From Pseudomonas sp. UBA5782 (GTDB taxonomy: Bacteria; Pseudomonadota; Gammaproteobacteria; Pseudomonadales; Pseudomonadaceae), in the NCBI GenBank assembly GCA_002418465.1, contig DIEE01000248.1, forward strand, positions 4,733-31,870: a DNA stretch of 27,138 bases, read 5' to 3'. The position numbers were made by a program, and so were the translations under genes. This document shows positions 1 through 7,715 of the stretch, piece by piece. The notes under the pieces are model-generated. The model searched no databases and had not been told where the DNA came from. It saw only the letters and a list, made by a program, of their open reading frames with translations. Within the stretch, counting starts at the first letter, position 1. Each line of letters begins with the position of its first letter.

Positions 1-80
1 AGGCGCCGGAACGTCTGAGCGAAGGCCTCAGGCGGTTGGCAGGCGTGATACGTGAAGCCCAGGCGGCCGAGGCGGCCTGA
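1..80 (+). CDS. C-terminal end of a probable PLP-dependent aminotransferase or MocR-type regulator (partial)
   Basis: An open frame enters from the left edge and stops with TGA at 78-80, giving about 25 residues that include ERLSEGLRRLAGVIREA. A tail of the form 'L-x-E-G-[IL]-R-x-L-A' is common at the end of fold-type I aminotransferases and MocR/PdxR-like GntR regulators, so I infer that family. No catalytic part is visible. The next gene starts 25 bases downstream, so the two could be co-transcribed. Confidence 0.35.
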   Translation, partial: APERLSEGLRRLAGVIREAQAAEAA

Positions 81-105
81 GCACGGAAACACAAGGAGCA
101 CTGGC

Positions 106-708
106 ATGTACAAGGTTTACGGCGATTTCCGTTCGGGCAACTGCTACAAGGTCAAACTGATCCTCAACCTGCTCGGCAAGGCCTACGAGTGGGTAGCGGT
201 GGACATCTTCAACGGCGGCACCAAGAGCCCCGAGTTCCTCGCGCTCAACCCCAACGGCAAGATTCCGGTACTGCAACTCGAAGACGGCAACACGCTGTGG
301 GAGTCCAACGCGATCCTGAATTTCCTCGCCGATGGCAGCGACCTGCTGCCCAGCGAGCCGCGCCTGCGCACCCAGGTGCTGCAGTGGCAGTTCTTCGAGC
401 AGTACAGCCATGAGCCGTTCGTGGCCGTGGCGCGGCGCATCAAGTGGCTTGAGGGCATGCCCGAGGCACGCCGCGAGGAATACGAGGCCAAGCTGATCGA
501 CGGCTACCACGCCTTCGCGGTGATGGAGCAGCAGCTGCAGCGCACGCCGTACCTGGTCGGCGAGCAGTACACGATTGCCGACATCGCGCTCTACGCCTAC
601 ACGCACGTGGCCGACGAGGGCGGTTTCGACCTCGCCGGATTCCCCGCCATCCTGGCCTGGATGAAGCGCGTGGCGAGCCATCCGCGGCACGTCGGCATGC
701 TCGACTGA
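106..708 (+). CDS. Glutathione S-transferase family protein
   Basis: This is a 200-residue cytosolic GST-type protein, the usual length for the family. The N-terminal thioredoxin-like half (about 1-78) has SGNCYKVKL at 10-18, where the Ser/Cys would contact glutathione, then NPNGKIPVL with the cis-proline, then the ESNAIL glutathione-binding turn. The all-helical C-terminal half carries the folding motif YTIADIALYAYTH. The start at 106 is preceded by AAGGAG at a good distance; an upstream in-frame ATG at 52 lies inside the preceding reading frame and was rejected. The substrate cannot be told from sequence; conjugation or reduction of small electrophiles using glutathione is the general role. 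A strong terminator follows. Confidence 0.9.
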   Translation: MYKVYGDFRSGNCYKVKLILNLLGKAYEWVAVDIFNGGTKSPEFLALNPNGKIPVLQLEDGNTLWESNAILNFLADGSDLLPSEPRLRTQVLQWQFFEQYSHEPFVAVARRIKWLEGMPEARREEYEAKLIDGYHAFAVMEQQLQRTPYLVGEQYTIADIALYAYTHVADEGGFDLAGFPAILAWMKRVASHPRHVGMLD

Positions 709-714
709 GAAACG

Positions 715-742
715 AAAAACCGGCCCTGGAGGCCGGTTTTTT
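715..742. terminator. Bidirectional rho-independent terminator
   Basis: A perfect 7-bp stem (ACCGGCC / GGCCGGT) with a 5-base loop is flanked by A5 on the left and T6 on the right. It can end both the GST gene and the convergent folE gene. Confidence 0.9.
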
Positions 743-765
743 CATGCCGCGCGATTGGCGCCGGT

Positions 766-1311
766 TCAGTTCACCAGGCTGAGGAACTCGGCGCGGGTGT
801 CGGAGTTCTCGCGGAATTCGCCGAGCATCACCGAGGTGACCATCGAGGAATTCTGCTTCTCCACGCCGCGCATCATCATGCACATGTGCTGCGCCTCGAT
901 GACCACCGCTACGCCGGCGGCATGGGTGACGGCCTGCACCGCCTCGGCGATCTGCCGGGTGAGGTTTTCCTGGATCTGCAGGCGGCGGGCATACATGTCG
1001 ACGATGCGCGCGACCTTGGACAGGCCAAGGACCTTGCCGCTGGGCAGGTAGGCGACATGCGCCTTGCCAATGAACGGCAGCATGTGGTGTTCGCACATCG
1101 AGTACAGCTCGATGTTCTTCACCAGCACCATCTCGCTGTTGTCGGAGCTGAACAGCGCGCCGTTGGTGACTTCTTCCAGCGTCTGCTGGTAACCGCGGCA
1201 GAGGTACTGCATGGCCTTGGCGGCCCGTTTGGGCGTATCCAGCAGGCCTTCGCGGTTCACGTCCTCGCCGAGTTCGGCGAGGATTTCCGTGTAATTCTTT
1301 TCCAGGGACAT
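766..1311 (-). CDS. folE: GTP cyclohydrolase I
   Basis: This 181-residue protein converts GTP to 7,8-dihydroneopterin triphosphate, the first step of tetrahydrofolate and pterin synthesis in the cytosol. The zinc-binding set of type I enzymes is visible: Cys73 and His76 in YSMCEHHMLPF and Cys144 in QHMCMMMRG. The core motif VLGLSKVARIVDMYARRLQ is intact. The length matches short bacterial FolE proteins, which form decamers. The ATG at 1311 gives the family N-terminus MSLEKNYTEIL; an upstream in-frame extension to 1386 is not family-like. It is a single-gene unit, convergent with the GST gene across a shared terminator. Confidence 0.97.
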   Translation of the reverse strand: MSLEKNYTEILAELGEDVNREGLLDTPKRAAKAMQYLCRGYQQTLEEVTNGALFSSDNSEMVLVKNIELYSMCEHHMLPFIGKAHVAYLPSGKVLGLSKVARIVDMYARRLQIQENLTRQIAEAVQAVTHAAGVAVVIEAQHMCMMMRGVEKQNSSMVTSVMLGEFRENSDTRAEFLSLVN

Positions 1312-1490
1312 TGATCTACCTAGGTATGCACGCAGATAAGCAGCGCAGGGTAGGTCGGCGCCGTCTGGCTGGCAAGTCTGGCGCACGCGAGCCGAGCGGA
1401 CAGCGCTACTGCCAGCGCTTCGCTGCCGGCTGATTGCCGCCGGCCCTCGCGGCCCGCTAGCATGGGCGTTTTCCCGCTCCCGGAGCCGTC

Positions 1491-2378
1491 ATGCTGGCCC
1501 AGTTGTTCGCCGTTCTGGCCCCCGTTCTGATCACCGCCGGACTCGGTTATGGCTGGGCGCGCAGCGGCCACGTCTATCCCACCGATTTCATCGCCAAGCT
1601 GGTGCTGAACATCGCCACGCCCTGCCTGATTCTCTCCACCCTCAGCCGCGCGCAGCTCGATCGCCACGCCTTCGCCGAGATGGCCATCGCCTGCGTGCTG
1701 GTGACCAGCGCGATGGGTGTCGTCGGGCTGCTCGCCAGTCGTGTATCCGGCAAGGACTGGCGCGTGCTGGTGCCGGGATTCCTGTTCCCCAACTCGGGCA
1801 ACATGGGCCTGCCGATGAGCCTGTATGCCTTCGGCGAGCACGGCCTGGCGCTGGCGGTGGCGTTCTTCATGGTGCTCTCGGTGGGGCACTTCAGCATCGG
1901 CCCGGCGATCTCCGGCAGCGTGCCGTCGGCGAAGAAGTTCCTCAGCAACCCGATCCTGATCAGCCTGTTGCTGGCCCTGCCGCTGGTGATCTTCGACGTC
2001 GAGCTGCCGCGCTGGCTGGACAACAGCCTCGACCTGCTCGCCGGCATGACCATCCCGCTGATGCTGCTCACCCTCGGCGTCTCGCTGGCGTCGATCCGCG
2101 TGCGCCACCTGGGCAGCGGCATGCTCCTCGGCGCGTTGAGGGTTCTCTGCGGCGCCGGTGTCGGCTGGCTGGTCGGCGTGCTGCTCGACCTGCCGCCGCT
2201 GAGCCTCGGCGTGCTGGTGATGCAATCGGCAATGCCGGTGGCGGTGTTCAACTACCTGTTCGCCGTGCGCGCCAACCGCTCGCCGGAAGAAGTGGCGAGC
2301 TTCGTGCTGTGCTCCACCTTGCTGTCGTTCCTGTTTCTTCCGCTGCTGCTGCTCTGGCTGCTGCCGGCATCGAGCTGA
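1491..2378 (+). CDS. AEC-family transporter (auxin efflux carrier-like permease)
   Basis: This 295-residue integral inner-membrane protein has about ten hydrophobic segments along its whole length, in the 5+5 arrangement of the AEC/PIN (bile-acid/arsenite/riboflavin fold) superfamily. Family-like signatures are NIATPCLILSTLSR in the first repeat, FLFPNSGNMGLPMSLYAFGE at the central crossover, and VLVMQSAMPVAVFNYLFA in the second half. Bacterial members move dicarboxylates such as malate or malonate, but no residue here fixes the substrate. The ATG at 1491 is the first usable start after a 179-base gap. No linked catabolic gene helps to assign a role. Confidence 0.85.
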   Translation: MLAQLFAVLAPVLITAGLGYGWARSGHVYPTDFIAKLVLNIATPCLILSTLSRAQLDRHAFAEMAIACVLVTSAMGVVGLLASRVSGKDWRVLVPGFLFPNSGNMGLPMSLYAFGEHGLALAVAFFMVLSVGHFSIGPAISGSVPSAKKFLSNPILISLLLALPLVIFDVELPRWLDNSLDLLAGMTIPLMLLTLGVSLASIRVRHLGSGMLLGALRVLCGAGVGWLVGVLLDLPPLSLGVLVMQSAMPVAVFNYLFAVRANRSPEEVASFVLCSTLLSFLFLPLLLLWLLPASS

Positions 2379-2392
2379 GCGCGCCTGGCACC

Positions 2393-2488
2393 TCAGCCGA
2401 CGAAGCGGGTGAGGTTCGGCACGATGAGGATCAGGGCGACGGCGACGACGATCAGTCCTGCCTGGCGCATTTTCGGCTGTTTGAACAT
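2393..2488 (-). CDS. Single-span small membrane protein (31 residues)
   Basis: A short frame starts at ATG 2488 after an AAGAAAGG ribosome site and encodes a basic head (MFKQPKMRQ) followed by one hydrophobic helix (AGLIVVAVALILIVPNL) and a short polar tail. This is the architecture of bacterial small single-pass membrane proteins. I do not recognise a named family. It converges on the AEC transporter with 14 bases between the stop codons. It is too short for statistical gene finding, so the case rests on start context and composition. Confidence 0.55.
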   Translation of the reverse strand: MFKQPKMRQAGLIVVAVALILIVPNLTRFVG

Positions 2489-2565
2489 GGGCTCGGCCTT
2501 TCTTCTTGTTGGCGGTCGATACGGCCAGCGGCGCGCGGGCGTCGCTCCCGGCCGGTGGCATCTGA

Positions 2566-2742
2566 CTAGATAGACTCCACGGCGCGCCGCTTTGTTACAG
2601 CGTTTCGCTGTGCGCCGGCCGAGGCCGCTTTTTCCTTCGTCATCGCCCATCGCAGAGCGTTTCCGGGCGCTTCGCTGAGGCTTGCCGCGGCGGCACCGTT
2701 CGTCTGAGCGTCGCGGTCAAGTCGGCTGAGCGCATCGGTCAT
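2566..2742 (-). CDS. Possible small hydrophilic protein (58 residues), uncertain
   Basis: This lies in the 334-base gap between the small membrane protein and the thiolase. The start ATG at 2742 follows a perfect AGGAGG with five bases between. The product, MTDALSRLDRDAQTNG..., is Ala-rich and basic at its end, with no domain I recognise. High GC makes chance open frames common, so only the ribosome site argues for it. It is divergent from the thiolase operon, whose promoter must lie in or near 2743-2822. Otherwise I see nothing in the gap. Confidence 0.25.
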   Translation of the reverse strand: MTDALSRLDRDAQTNGAAAASLSEAPGNALRWAMTKEKAASAGAQRNAVTKRRAVESI

Positions 2743-2822
2743 TGCCTCCTGCGCCCGCGCGACTAAGGTGAACTCACCCCGGCCTGCCGCCGGTTCGTTC
2801 GTGATCAAAACGAGAACAAACC

Positions 2823-4028
2823 ATGACCGAAGCATTGATTTTCGACGCGGTGCGCACGCCCCGCGGCAAGGGCAAGAAGGACGGCGCGCTGCACAGCGTC
2901 AAGCCTGTGAACCTGATGGCCGGACTGCTGTGTGCGATCCAGCGGCGCAATGACCTGGATACCGCGCAGGTCGACGACATCGTGCTCGGCTGCGTGACGC
3001 CGGTGGGCGATCAGGGCGCCGACATCGCCAAGACCGCCGCGCTGGTGGCCGACTGGGACGAGCAGGTCGCCGGGCAGCAGATCAACCGCTTCTGTGCCTC
3101 CGGCCTGGAGGCGGTGAACCTCGGCGCGATGAAGGTGCGTTCCGGCTTCGAGGACCTGGTGCTGGTCGGCGGCGTGGAATCCATGTCGCGCGTGCCGATG
3201 GGCTCGGACGGCGGCGCCTGGGCGATGGACCCGGAAACCAACCTGCATACCCAGTTCGTCCCGCAGGGGATCGGTGCCGACCTGATTGCCACCCTCGAAG
3301 GTTTCAGCCGCCAGGACGTCGATGCCTACGCCCTGCGCTCGCAGCAGAAGGCCGCCAGGGCCCGCGCCGAGCAGCGCTTCGCCCGCACGCTGGTGCCGGT
3401 CACCGACCAGAACGGCATCGTCCTGCTCGACAACGACGAGTTCATTCGCGCCGACTCCACCCTCGAAGGCCTCGGCGCCCTCAAGCCGAGCTTCGAGATG
3501 ATGGGGCAGATGGGCTTCGATGCCACCGCGCTGCGCAAGTACAGCTATCTGGAGCGCATCGAGCACGTGCACACGCCGGGCAACAGCTCGGGCATCGTCG
3601 ATGGCGCCGCGGCCATGTTGATCGGCTCCGAGGCCAAGGGCCGCGAACTGGGCCTGAAGGCGCGCGGGCGCATTGTCGCCACCGCGGTGACCGGCAGCGA
3701 TCCGACCATCATGCTCACCGGCCCTGCGCCGGCCACGCGCAAGGCACTGGCCAAGGCCGGCCTGCGGGTCGAGGACATCGACCTGTTCGAGGTCAACGAG
3801 GCGTTCGCCTCGGTGGTGATGCGCTTCATCCGCGAGATGGGCGTCGGCGAAGACAAGGTCAACGTCAACGGCGGCTCAATCGCCATGGGTCATCCACTCG
3901 GCGCCACCGGCTGCATCATCCTCGCCACGCTGCTCGACGAGCTGGAGCGCCGCCAGCTGCGCTACGGCCTGGCGACGTTGTGCGTCGGCGGCGGCATGGG
4001 CATCGCCACCATCATCGAACGCCTCTGA
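2823..4028 (+). CDS. Acetyl-CoA C-acyltransferase (3-ketoacyl-CoA thiolase family)
   Basis: This 401-residue type II thiolase should cleave 3-ketoacyl-CoA with CoA to acetyl-CoA and a shortened acyl-CoA, the last step of beta-oxidation. The nucleophile Cys91 sits in INRFCASGLEAVN, the acid/base His357 in GGSIAMGHPLGATG, and the second catalytic Cys387 in LCVGGGMG; NEAFA is also present. The downstream FadB-like gene is 36 bases away, so the two form an operon supplying the two subunits of a trifunctional complex. The order (thiolase first) is opposite to the classical fadBA operon and matches the PA1736-PA1737 pair of P. aeruginosa as I recall it. Chain-length preference cannot be read from sequence. 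Confidence 0.93.
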   Translation: MTEALIFDAVRTPRGKGKKDGALHSVKPVNLMAGLLCAIQRRNDLDTAQVDDIVLGCVTPVGDQGADIAKTAALVADWDEQVAGQQINRFCASGLEAVNLGAMKVRSGFEDLVLVGGVESMSRVPMGSDGGAWAMDPETNLHTQFVPQGIGADLIATLEGFSRQDVDAYALRSQQKAARARAEQRFARTLVPVTDQNGIVLLDNDEFIRADSTLEGLGALKPSFEMMGQMGFDATALRKYSYLERIEHVHTPGNSSGIVDGAAAMLIGSEAKGRELGLKARGRIVATAVTGSDPTIMLTGPAPATRKALAKAGLRVEDIDLFEVNEAFASVVMRFIREMGVGEDKVNVNGGSIAMGHPLGATGCIILATLLDELERRQLRYGLATLCVGGGMGIATIIERL

Positions 4029-4064
4029 GCCGTGATGCTCCCCACCTTGGGAAGAGAACAACAA

Positions 4065-6209
4065 ATGACCGACGCCATCCGTTACGAGAAAGACCAGGAC
4101 AACATCGTCCTGCTGACCATCGACATGCCCGGCCAGAGCGCCAACACCATGAACGCGACCTACCGTGCGGCCATGGGCGAAACCATCGAGCGCCTGGAAG
4201 CGGACAAGGATTCCATCGCCGGAGTGATCGTCACGTCGGCCAAGAAGACCTTCTTCGCCGGCGGTGACCTCAACGAGCTGATCAAGGTCACGCCGGCCGA
4301 TGCGGAGAGCTTCTACCGCATGGTGCTCGGCCTGAAAGCCCAGCTGCGCCGCCTGGAAACCCTCGGCAAACCGGTCGTGGCCGCGATCAACGGCGCGGCG
4401 CTCGGTGGTGGCTGGGAAATCTGCCTGGCCTGCCATCAGCGCATCGCGCTGGACGATTCCAGCGTGCAGCTGGGCCTTCCGGAAGTGACCCTCGGCCTGT
4501 TGCCCGGCGGCGGCGGGGTGGTGCGCATGGTGCGTCTGCTCGGCCTGGAAAAAGCCCTGCCGTACCTTGCCGAAGGCAAGAGGGTGCGCCCGCAGGAGGC
4601 GCTCAAGGCCGGCCTGATCCACGCCGTCGCCAGCAGCCGCGAGGACCTGCTGAGCCAGGCGCGGGCCTGGGTCCTTGCCAACCCGAACGCCAGCCAGCCG
4701 TGGGACCAGAAGGGCTACAGGATTCCCGGCGGCACGCCGTCGAACCCGGCGGTGGCGCAGATGCTGGCCATCGCGCCGTCTGTGCTGCGCGACAAGACCA
4801 AGGGCTGCTTCCCGGCACCGGAGAAGATCATGTGCGCTGCGGTGGAGGGCGCGCAGGTGGACTTCGACACCGCGCAGCTGATCGAGACGCGCTACTTCAC
4901 CGAGCTTGCGACCGGCCAGGTGGCGAAGAACATGATCGGCACCTTCTGGTTCCAGCTCAACGAGATCAACGCTGGCGGCTCGCGACCGAAGGGCTTCGAG
5001 CGGCGCAAGGTCAGCCGCGTCGGCGTGCTCGGCGCCGGCATGATGGGCGCGGGCATCGCCTACGTATCGGCGGTGGCCGGCATCGAGGTGGTGCTCAAGG
5101 ATGTTTCGCCGGAGGCTGCCGAGAAGGGCAAGGCCTACTCGGCCAAGCTGCTGGAGAAAAAGGTCGGCCGCGGCCACATGGGCGCGGAGGCGAGCGATGC
5201 GATTCTTGCGCGCATCCAGCCGACCGACAGCGATGCGGCGTTCTCCGCCTGCGACCTGATCATCGAGGCGGTGTTCGAGGACCGTGCGCTGAAAGGCAAG
5301 GTCACCGCCAGCGCAGAGGCCGTGGCGCTGCCCGATGCATTGATCGCCTCCAACACCTCGACGCTGCCTATCACCGGCCTGGCGGCGGCCGTGGCTCGCC
5401 CGGACAAATTCATCGGCCTGCATTTCTTCAGCCCGGTGGACAAGATGCCGCTCGTGGAAATCATCCGCGGCGCGCAGACCTCGGACGAAACCCTGGCGCG
5501 CGGCTTCGACTTCGTCCAGCAGATCAGGAAGACGCCCATCGTCGTCGAGGACAGCCGCGGTTTCTTCACCTCGCGGGTGTTCGGCACCTTCACCAACGAG
5601 GGCATCGCCATGCTCGGCGAAGGCATCGGCGCGGCGCTCATCGAGAACGAGGCGCGCAAGGCAGGAATGCCCGTAGGCCCGCTGGCGATCTCCGACGAGG
5701 TGTCGCTGAGCCTGATGCAGCACATCCGCCAGCAGACCGAGAAGGACCTCGCCAGCGAAGGAAAGACTGCACCGCAGCACCCGGCGTTCGCCACCATCGC
5801 GCTGATGCTGGAAGAGTACAAACGTCCGGGCAAGGCGGCTGGCGGCGGCTTCTACGATTATCCAGTCGGCGCGAAGAAGCACCTCTGGCCCGAACTCAGG
5901 GAGCGCTTCGAGAAGGCCGAGGCGCGCATTTCCGCGGAGGACGTGCGCGATCGCCTGCTGTTCATCCAGGCCATCGAGACCGTGCGCTGCCTGGAGGAGG
6001 GCGTGCTGAAGTCGGTGGCCGACGCCAACGTCGGCTCGATCATGGGTATCGGCTTCGCCGCCTGGAGCGGCGGTGCGCTGCAGTTTATCAACCAGTACGG
6101 CATCGACGACTTCATCGCCCGCGCGCAATACCTCGCCGAACAATACGGCGAGCGCTTCGAGCCACCGGCGCTGCTGCTGGAGAAGGCGGCCAGCGGCGCG
6201 CGCTTCTGA
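4065..6209 (+). CDS. FadB-like multifunctional enzyme: enoyl-CoA hydratase / 3-hydroxyacyl-CoA dehydrogenase
   Basis: This 714-residue protein should hydrate 2-enoyl-CoA and oxidise the resulting 3-hydroxyacyl-CoA with NAD+. The N-terminal crotonase domain (about 1-200) has the oxyanion-hole segment TFFAGGDL and the two catalytic glutamates, Glu118 (GGGWEICL) and Glu140 (LPEVTLGLLPGGGG). The dehydrogenase part begins near 317 with the NAD site VGVLGAGMMGAGIAYV and has the catalytic His453 in GLHFFSPVDKMP, followed by two C-terminal HCDH domains. The start at 4065 gives MTDAIRYEKDQDN and has a GGGAAGAG site upstream; a GTG at 4032 is in frame but has no such site. It is translated with the upstream thiolase and ends before a strong terminator. 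Confidence 0.93.
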   Translation: MTDAIRYEKDQDNIVLLTIDMPGQSANTMNATYRAAMGETIERLEADKDSIAGVIVTSAKKTFFAGGDLNELIKVTPADAESFYRMVLGLKAQLRRLETLGKPVVAAINGAALGGGWEICLACHQRIALDDSSVQLGLPEVTLGLLPGGGGVVRMVRLLGLEKALPYLAEGKRVRPQEALKAGLIHAVASSREDLLSQARAWVLANPNASQPWDQKGYRIPGGTPSNPAVAQMLAIAPSVLRDKTKGCFPAPEKIMCAAVEGAQVDFDTAQLIETRYFTELATGQVAKNMIGTFWFQLNEINAGGSRPKGFERRKVSRVGVLGAGMMGAGIAYVSAVAGIEVVLKDVSPEAAEKGKAYSAKLLEKKVGRGHMGAEASDAILARIQPTDSDAAFSACDLIIEAVFEDRALKGKVTASAEAVALPDALIASNTSTLPITGLAAAVARPDKFIGLHFFSPVDKMPLVEIIRGAQTSDETLARGFDFVQQIRKTPIVVEDSRGFFTSRVFGTFTNEGIAMLGEGIGAALIENEARKAGMPVGPLAISDEVSLSLMQHIRQQTEKDLASEGKTAPQHPAFATIALMLEEYKRPGKAAGGGFYDYPVGAKKHLWPELRERFEKAEARISAEDVRDRLLFIQAIETVRCLEEGVLKSVADANVGSIMGIGFAAWSGGALQFINQYGIDDFIARAQYLAEQYGERFEPPALLLEKAASGARF

Positions 6210-6228
6210 GCCTCGTGACGTCCCGACA

Positions 6229-6252
6229 AGCCCGGCAACCGCCGGGCTTTTT
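6229..6252 (+). terminator. Rho-independent terminator of the beta-oxidation operon
   Basis: An 8-bp stem AGCCCGGC / GCCGGGCT closes a four-base loop and is followed by a run of T. It lies 20 bases after the FadB-like stop codon. Confidence 0.9.
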
Positions 6253-6345
6253 CGTGGCCTCCGGTCAGCGGGTTCGCCCCTGCCGGCAGCACCTTTGCGC
6301 GTGGCCGCTGCCCAAACAACAGGACCCACCACAAAGGACCTCAGC

Positions 6346-6513
6346 ATGTCAGGCCAACGCAAAGAATCCGTCGACAACACCGAAGAACAGGCGAGCAGGG
6401 TTGGCGAGAAGAACAAGCGCCTCAACCAGGAAGGCGAACAACCGCGCGCCGACGATCAGAAAACTACCCAGGATCAGGCCCGCAAGCAGACCACGGGAGG
6501 CACCAAGCCATGA
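6346..6513 (+). CDS. Small hydrophilic protein (55 residues), unknown function
   Basis: The ATG at 6346 follows AAAGGA at a suitable distance. The product is almost entirely polar and charged (many Gln, Glu, Lys, Arg, Asp), with no hydrophobic core, so it is probably intrinsically disordered and soluble. No family is recognised. Its stop overlaps the start of the next gene (ATGA at 6510-6513), which implies translational coupling and supports both genes. Confidence 0.6.
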   Translation: MSGQRKESVDNTEEQASRVGEKNKRLNQEGEQPRADDQKTTQDQARKQTTGGTKP

Positions 6514-6839
6514 TCGCGATCCGTTTTCCCGCCCGACTGCCGCTGCTGTTCGCTCTCTACGCCTGCGCCAGCTCGGGCTTCGCCGCCGATTCCGCCGGCA
6601 TGGGCGCGGCGCCGGTGCAGCAATCCCCGGGCAACTCGTCCGGTGCATCCTCCGGGGCCACGCCATCGACCCAGGCGCCGCGCGCACCTATGGCACCGCG
6701 AGCGCCCAACGCGCCGGCCTATAACTCGAACAACAACGCGCGGGACGTGGCGCCGCCGCAACCGGTGCAGGAGCGCCCGTCGCTGGAGCAGCAGCGTCGG
6801 CAGATTGGCAGCGAAATGGAAAACCAGCGCAAGCAGTGA
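6510..6839 (+). CDS. Exported Pro/Ala-rich protein (109 residues), unknown function
   Basis: An N-terminal signal peptide (MIAIRFPARLPLLFALYACA, ending near the FAA site around residue 25) targets the product to the periplasm or beyond. The rest is low complexity: Ser/Gly-rich, then a proline/alanine stretch (APRAPMAPRAPNAPAY), then a charged tail with PSLEQQRRQIGSEMENQRKQ. The Cys near the end of the hydrophobic stretch is not in a clear lipobox. It is coupled to the upstream small gene by a 4-base overlap. No family or activity can be named. Confidence 0.6.
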   Translation: MIAIRFPARLPLLFALYACASSGFAADSAGMGAAPVQQSPGNSSGASSGATPSTQAPRAPMAPRAPNAPAYNSNNNARDVAPPQPVQERPSLEQQRRQIGSEMENQRKQ

Positions 6840-6858
6840 TCGCTTGCGATGTGGAATG

Positions 6859-7005
6859 TCAGCGCGGCGAAGCACCCACCATCACCGCACTGCTCGCCAC
6901 ATGGGGCGCCATGCTCAGGCCGAGCAGCGGCACGGCGACCAGCAGGTACAGTGCGATCGCGGAAAACGCGCCGATGCGGGCGAACCTGAGGGTCTGACTG
7001 TTCAT
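6859..7005 (-). CDS. Small membrane protein (48 residues)
   Basis: A frame on the reverse strand starts at ATG 7005, eight bases after AAGAGGT. It reads MNSQTLRFARIGAFSAIALY then continues hydrophobic through LLVAVPLLGLSMAPHVA, so one or two membrane segments are likely. It ends at TGA 6859-6861, close to the convergent exported-protein gene. I do not recognise it. The start context and the typical basic head plus hydrophobic helix support a real gene. Confidence 0.5.
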   Translation of the reverse strand: MNSQTLRFARIGAFSAIALYLLVAVPLLGLSMAPHVASSAVMVGASPR

Positions 7006-7060
7006 CGCGGATACCTCTTTCGGCGACAGCTCATGTCGGGGGAGACGCTCAGGTCTTGCC

Positions 7061-7270
7061 TCAGGCCGCCCGGCACCAGCCGTTCTGCAGGCAGAGCAGG
7101 TCGTGCACGGCCATTCGCTCGCTGTGCGGGGTCGGCATCTTCAATGTCAGCAGGCTGCCATCGTCCAGATGCAGCGCCGCTTCGCTCTCGAATTCCAGGC
7201 CGGCATCGCCCAGCGTCACGTAGGTGACGCCGTAGGCGTACTTGCCGTGCAGGGGAAGGGTATTGATCAT
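7061..7270 (-). CDS. Hypothetical protein (69 residues)
   Basis: The chosen ATG at 7270 is preceded by GGGAGA; an in-frame ATG at 7285 lacks a ribosome site and in fact contains the site used by the second start. The product is soluble, with alternating beta-like stretches (YAYGVTYVTLGDAGLEFE, AALHLDDGSLLTLKMP) and a C-terminal segment with two cysteines (LLCLQNGWCRAA). No family is recognised. It is one of three small reverse-strand genes in a row. Confidence 0.5.
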   Translation of the reverse strand: MINTLPLHGKYAYGVTYVTLGDAGLEFESEAALHLDDGSLLTLKMPTPHSERMAVHDLLCLQNGWCRAA

Positions 7271-7316
7271 GATGCTGTCTCCCATCGAACCACCACGCGG
7301 GTGGTTCGGGTCCTGA

Positions 7317-7457
7317 TCAGTGCTGCTTGTCGTGGTCTGCGTTCTTGCGCGGGTTCTGAGCGGTGCTCCTGGGCGCCGGGCGATAGAACTCCGAATAGGC
7401 CGGAGTGGCGAAGGCGGAAGCGGCGATCAGGCTGGCGATGGCTGCGTACTTATTCAT
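7317..7457 (-). CDS. Small exported protein (46 residues)
   Basis: The start at 7457 has GAGGATAAG upstream. The product has a clear signal peptide (MNKYAAIASLIAASAFATPA, cleavage expected after AYS near residue 22), leaving a mature part of only about 24 basic, polar residues rich in Pro, Arg, Asn and His. It may be a periplasmic peptide. No family is recognised. The 258 bases between it and the amidotransferase hold no other gene that I can support. Confidence 0.55.
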   Translation of the reverse strand: MNKYAAIASLIAASAFATPAYSEFYRPAPRSTAQNPRKNADHDKQH

Positions 7458-7715
7458 CTGCTTATCCTCGAAGGGCAATGGGGCGACGTGCCCGATGGAC
7501 CAATCATTGCCGGGCGCCCGCGGATCAGGAAGTGAATGGCAGGCATGGTGAACATCGAAGCGCCTGATGATTCGAGGAGTTCTCATCGTCGCACTCGGTA
7601 GTGCCCGCCTGGCAGACCGATAGGCTGCTGCCTATTTCACCGAAGCCGAGGCTATGTTAAGAAAAGGCCATCATCCGTCATGGATGTGCCTTATCGTCAC
7701 AGCCAGGATCTGCCC

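Noticed and set aside
1320..2561. 413-codon reverse-strand frame across the AEC transporter
   Set aside because: It is antisense to a clear ten-helix membrane protein and its product is low-complexity Gln/His/Arg, so it is a shadow frame.
3876..6425. 849-codon open frame on the reverse strand
   Set aside because: It lies antisense to the well-supported FadB-like gene, and its Arg/His/Asp-rich product is typical of a high-GC shadow frame with no domain.
4700..6724. 674-codon plus-strand frame overlapping the FadB-like gene
   Set aside because: It is the same DNA in the wrong frame, with Arg/Gly-rich shadow composition, running past the real stop and terminator.
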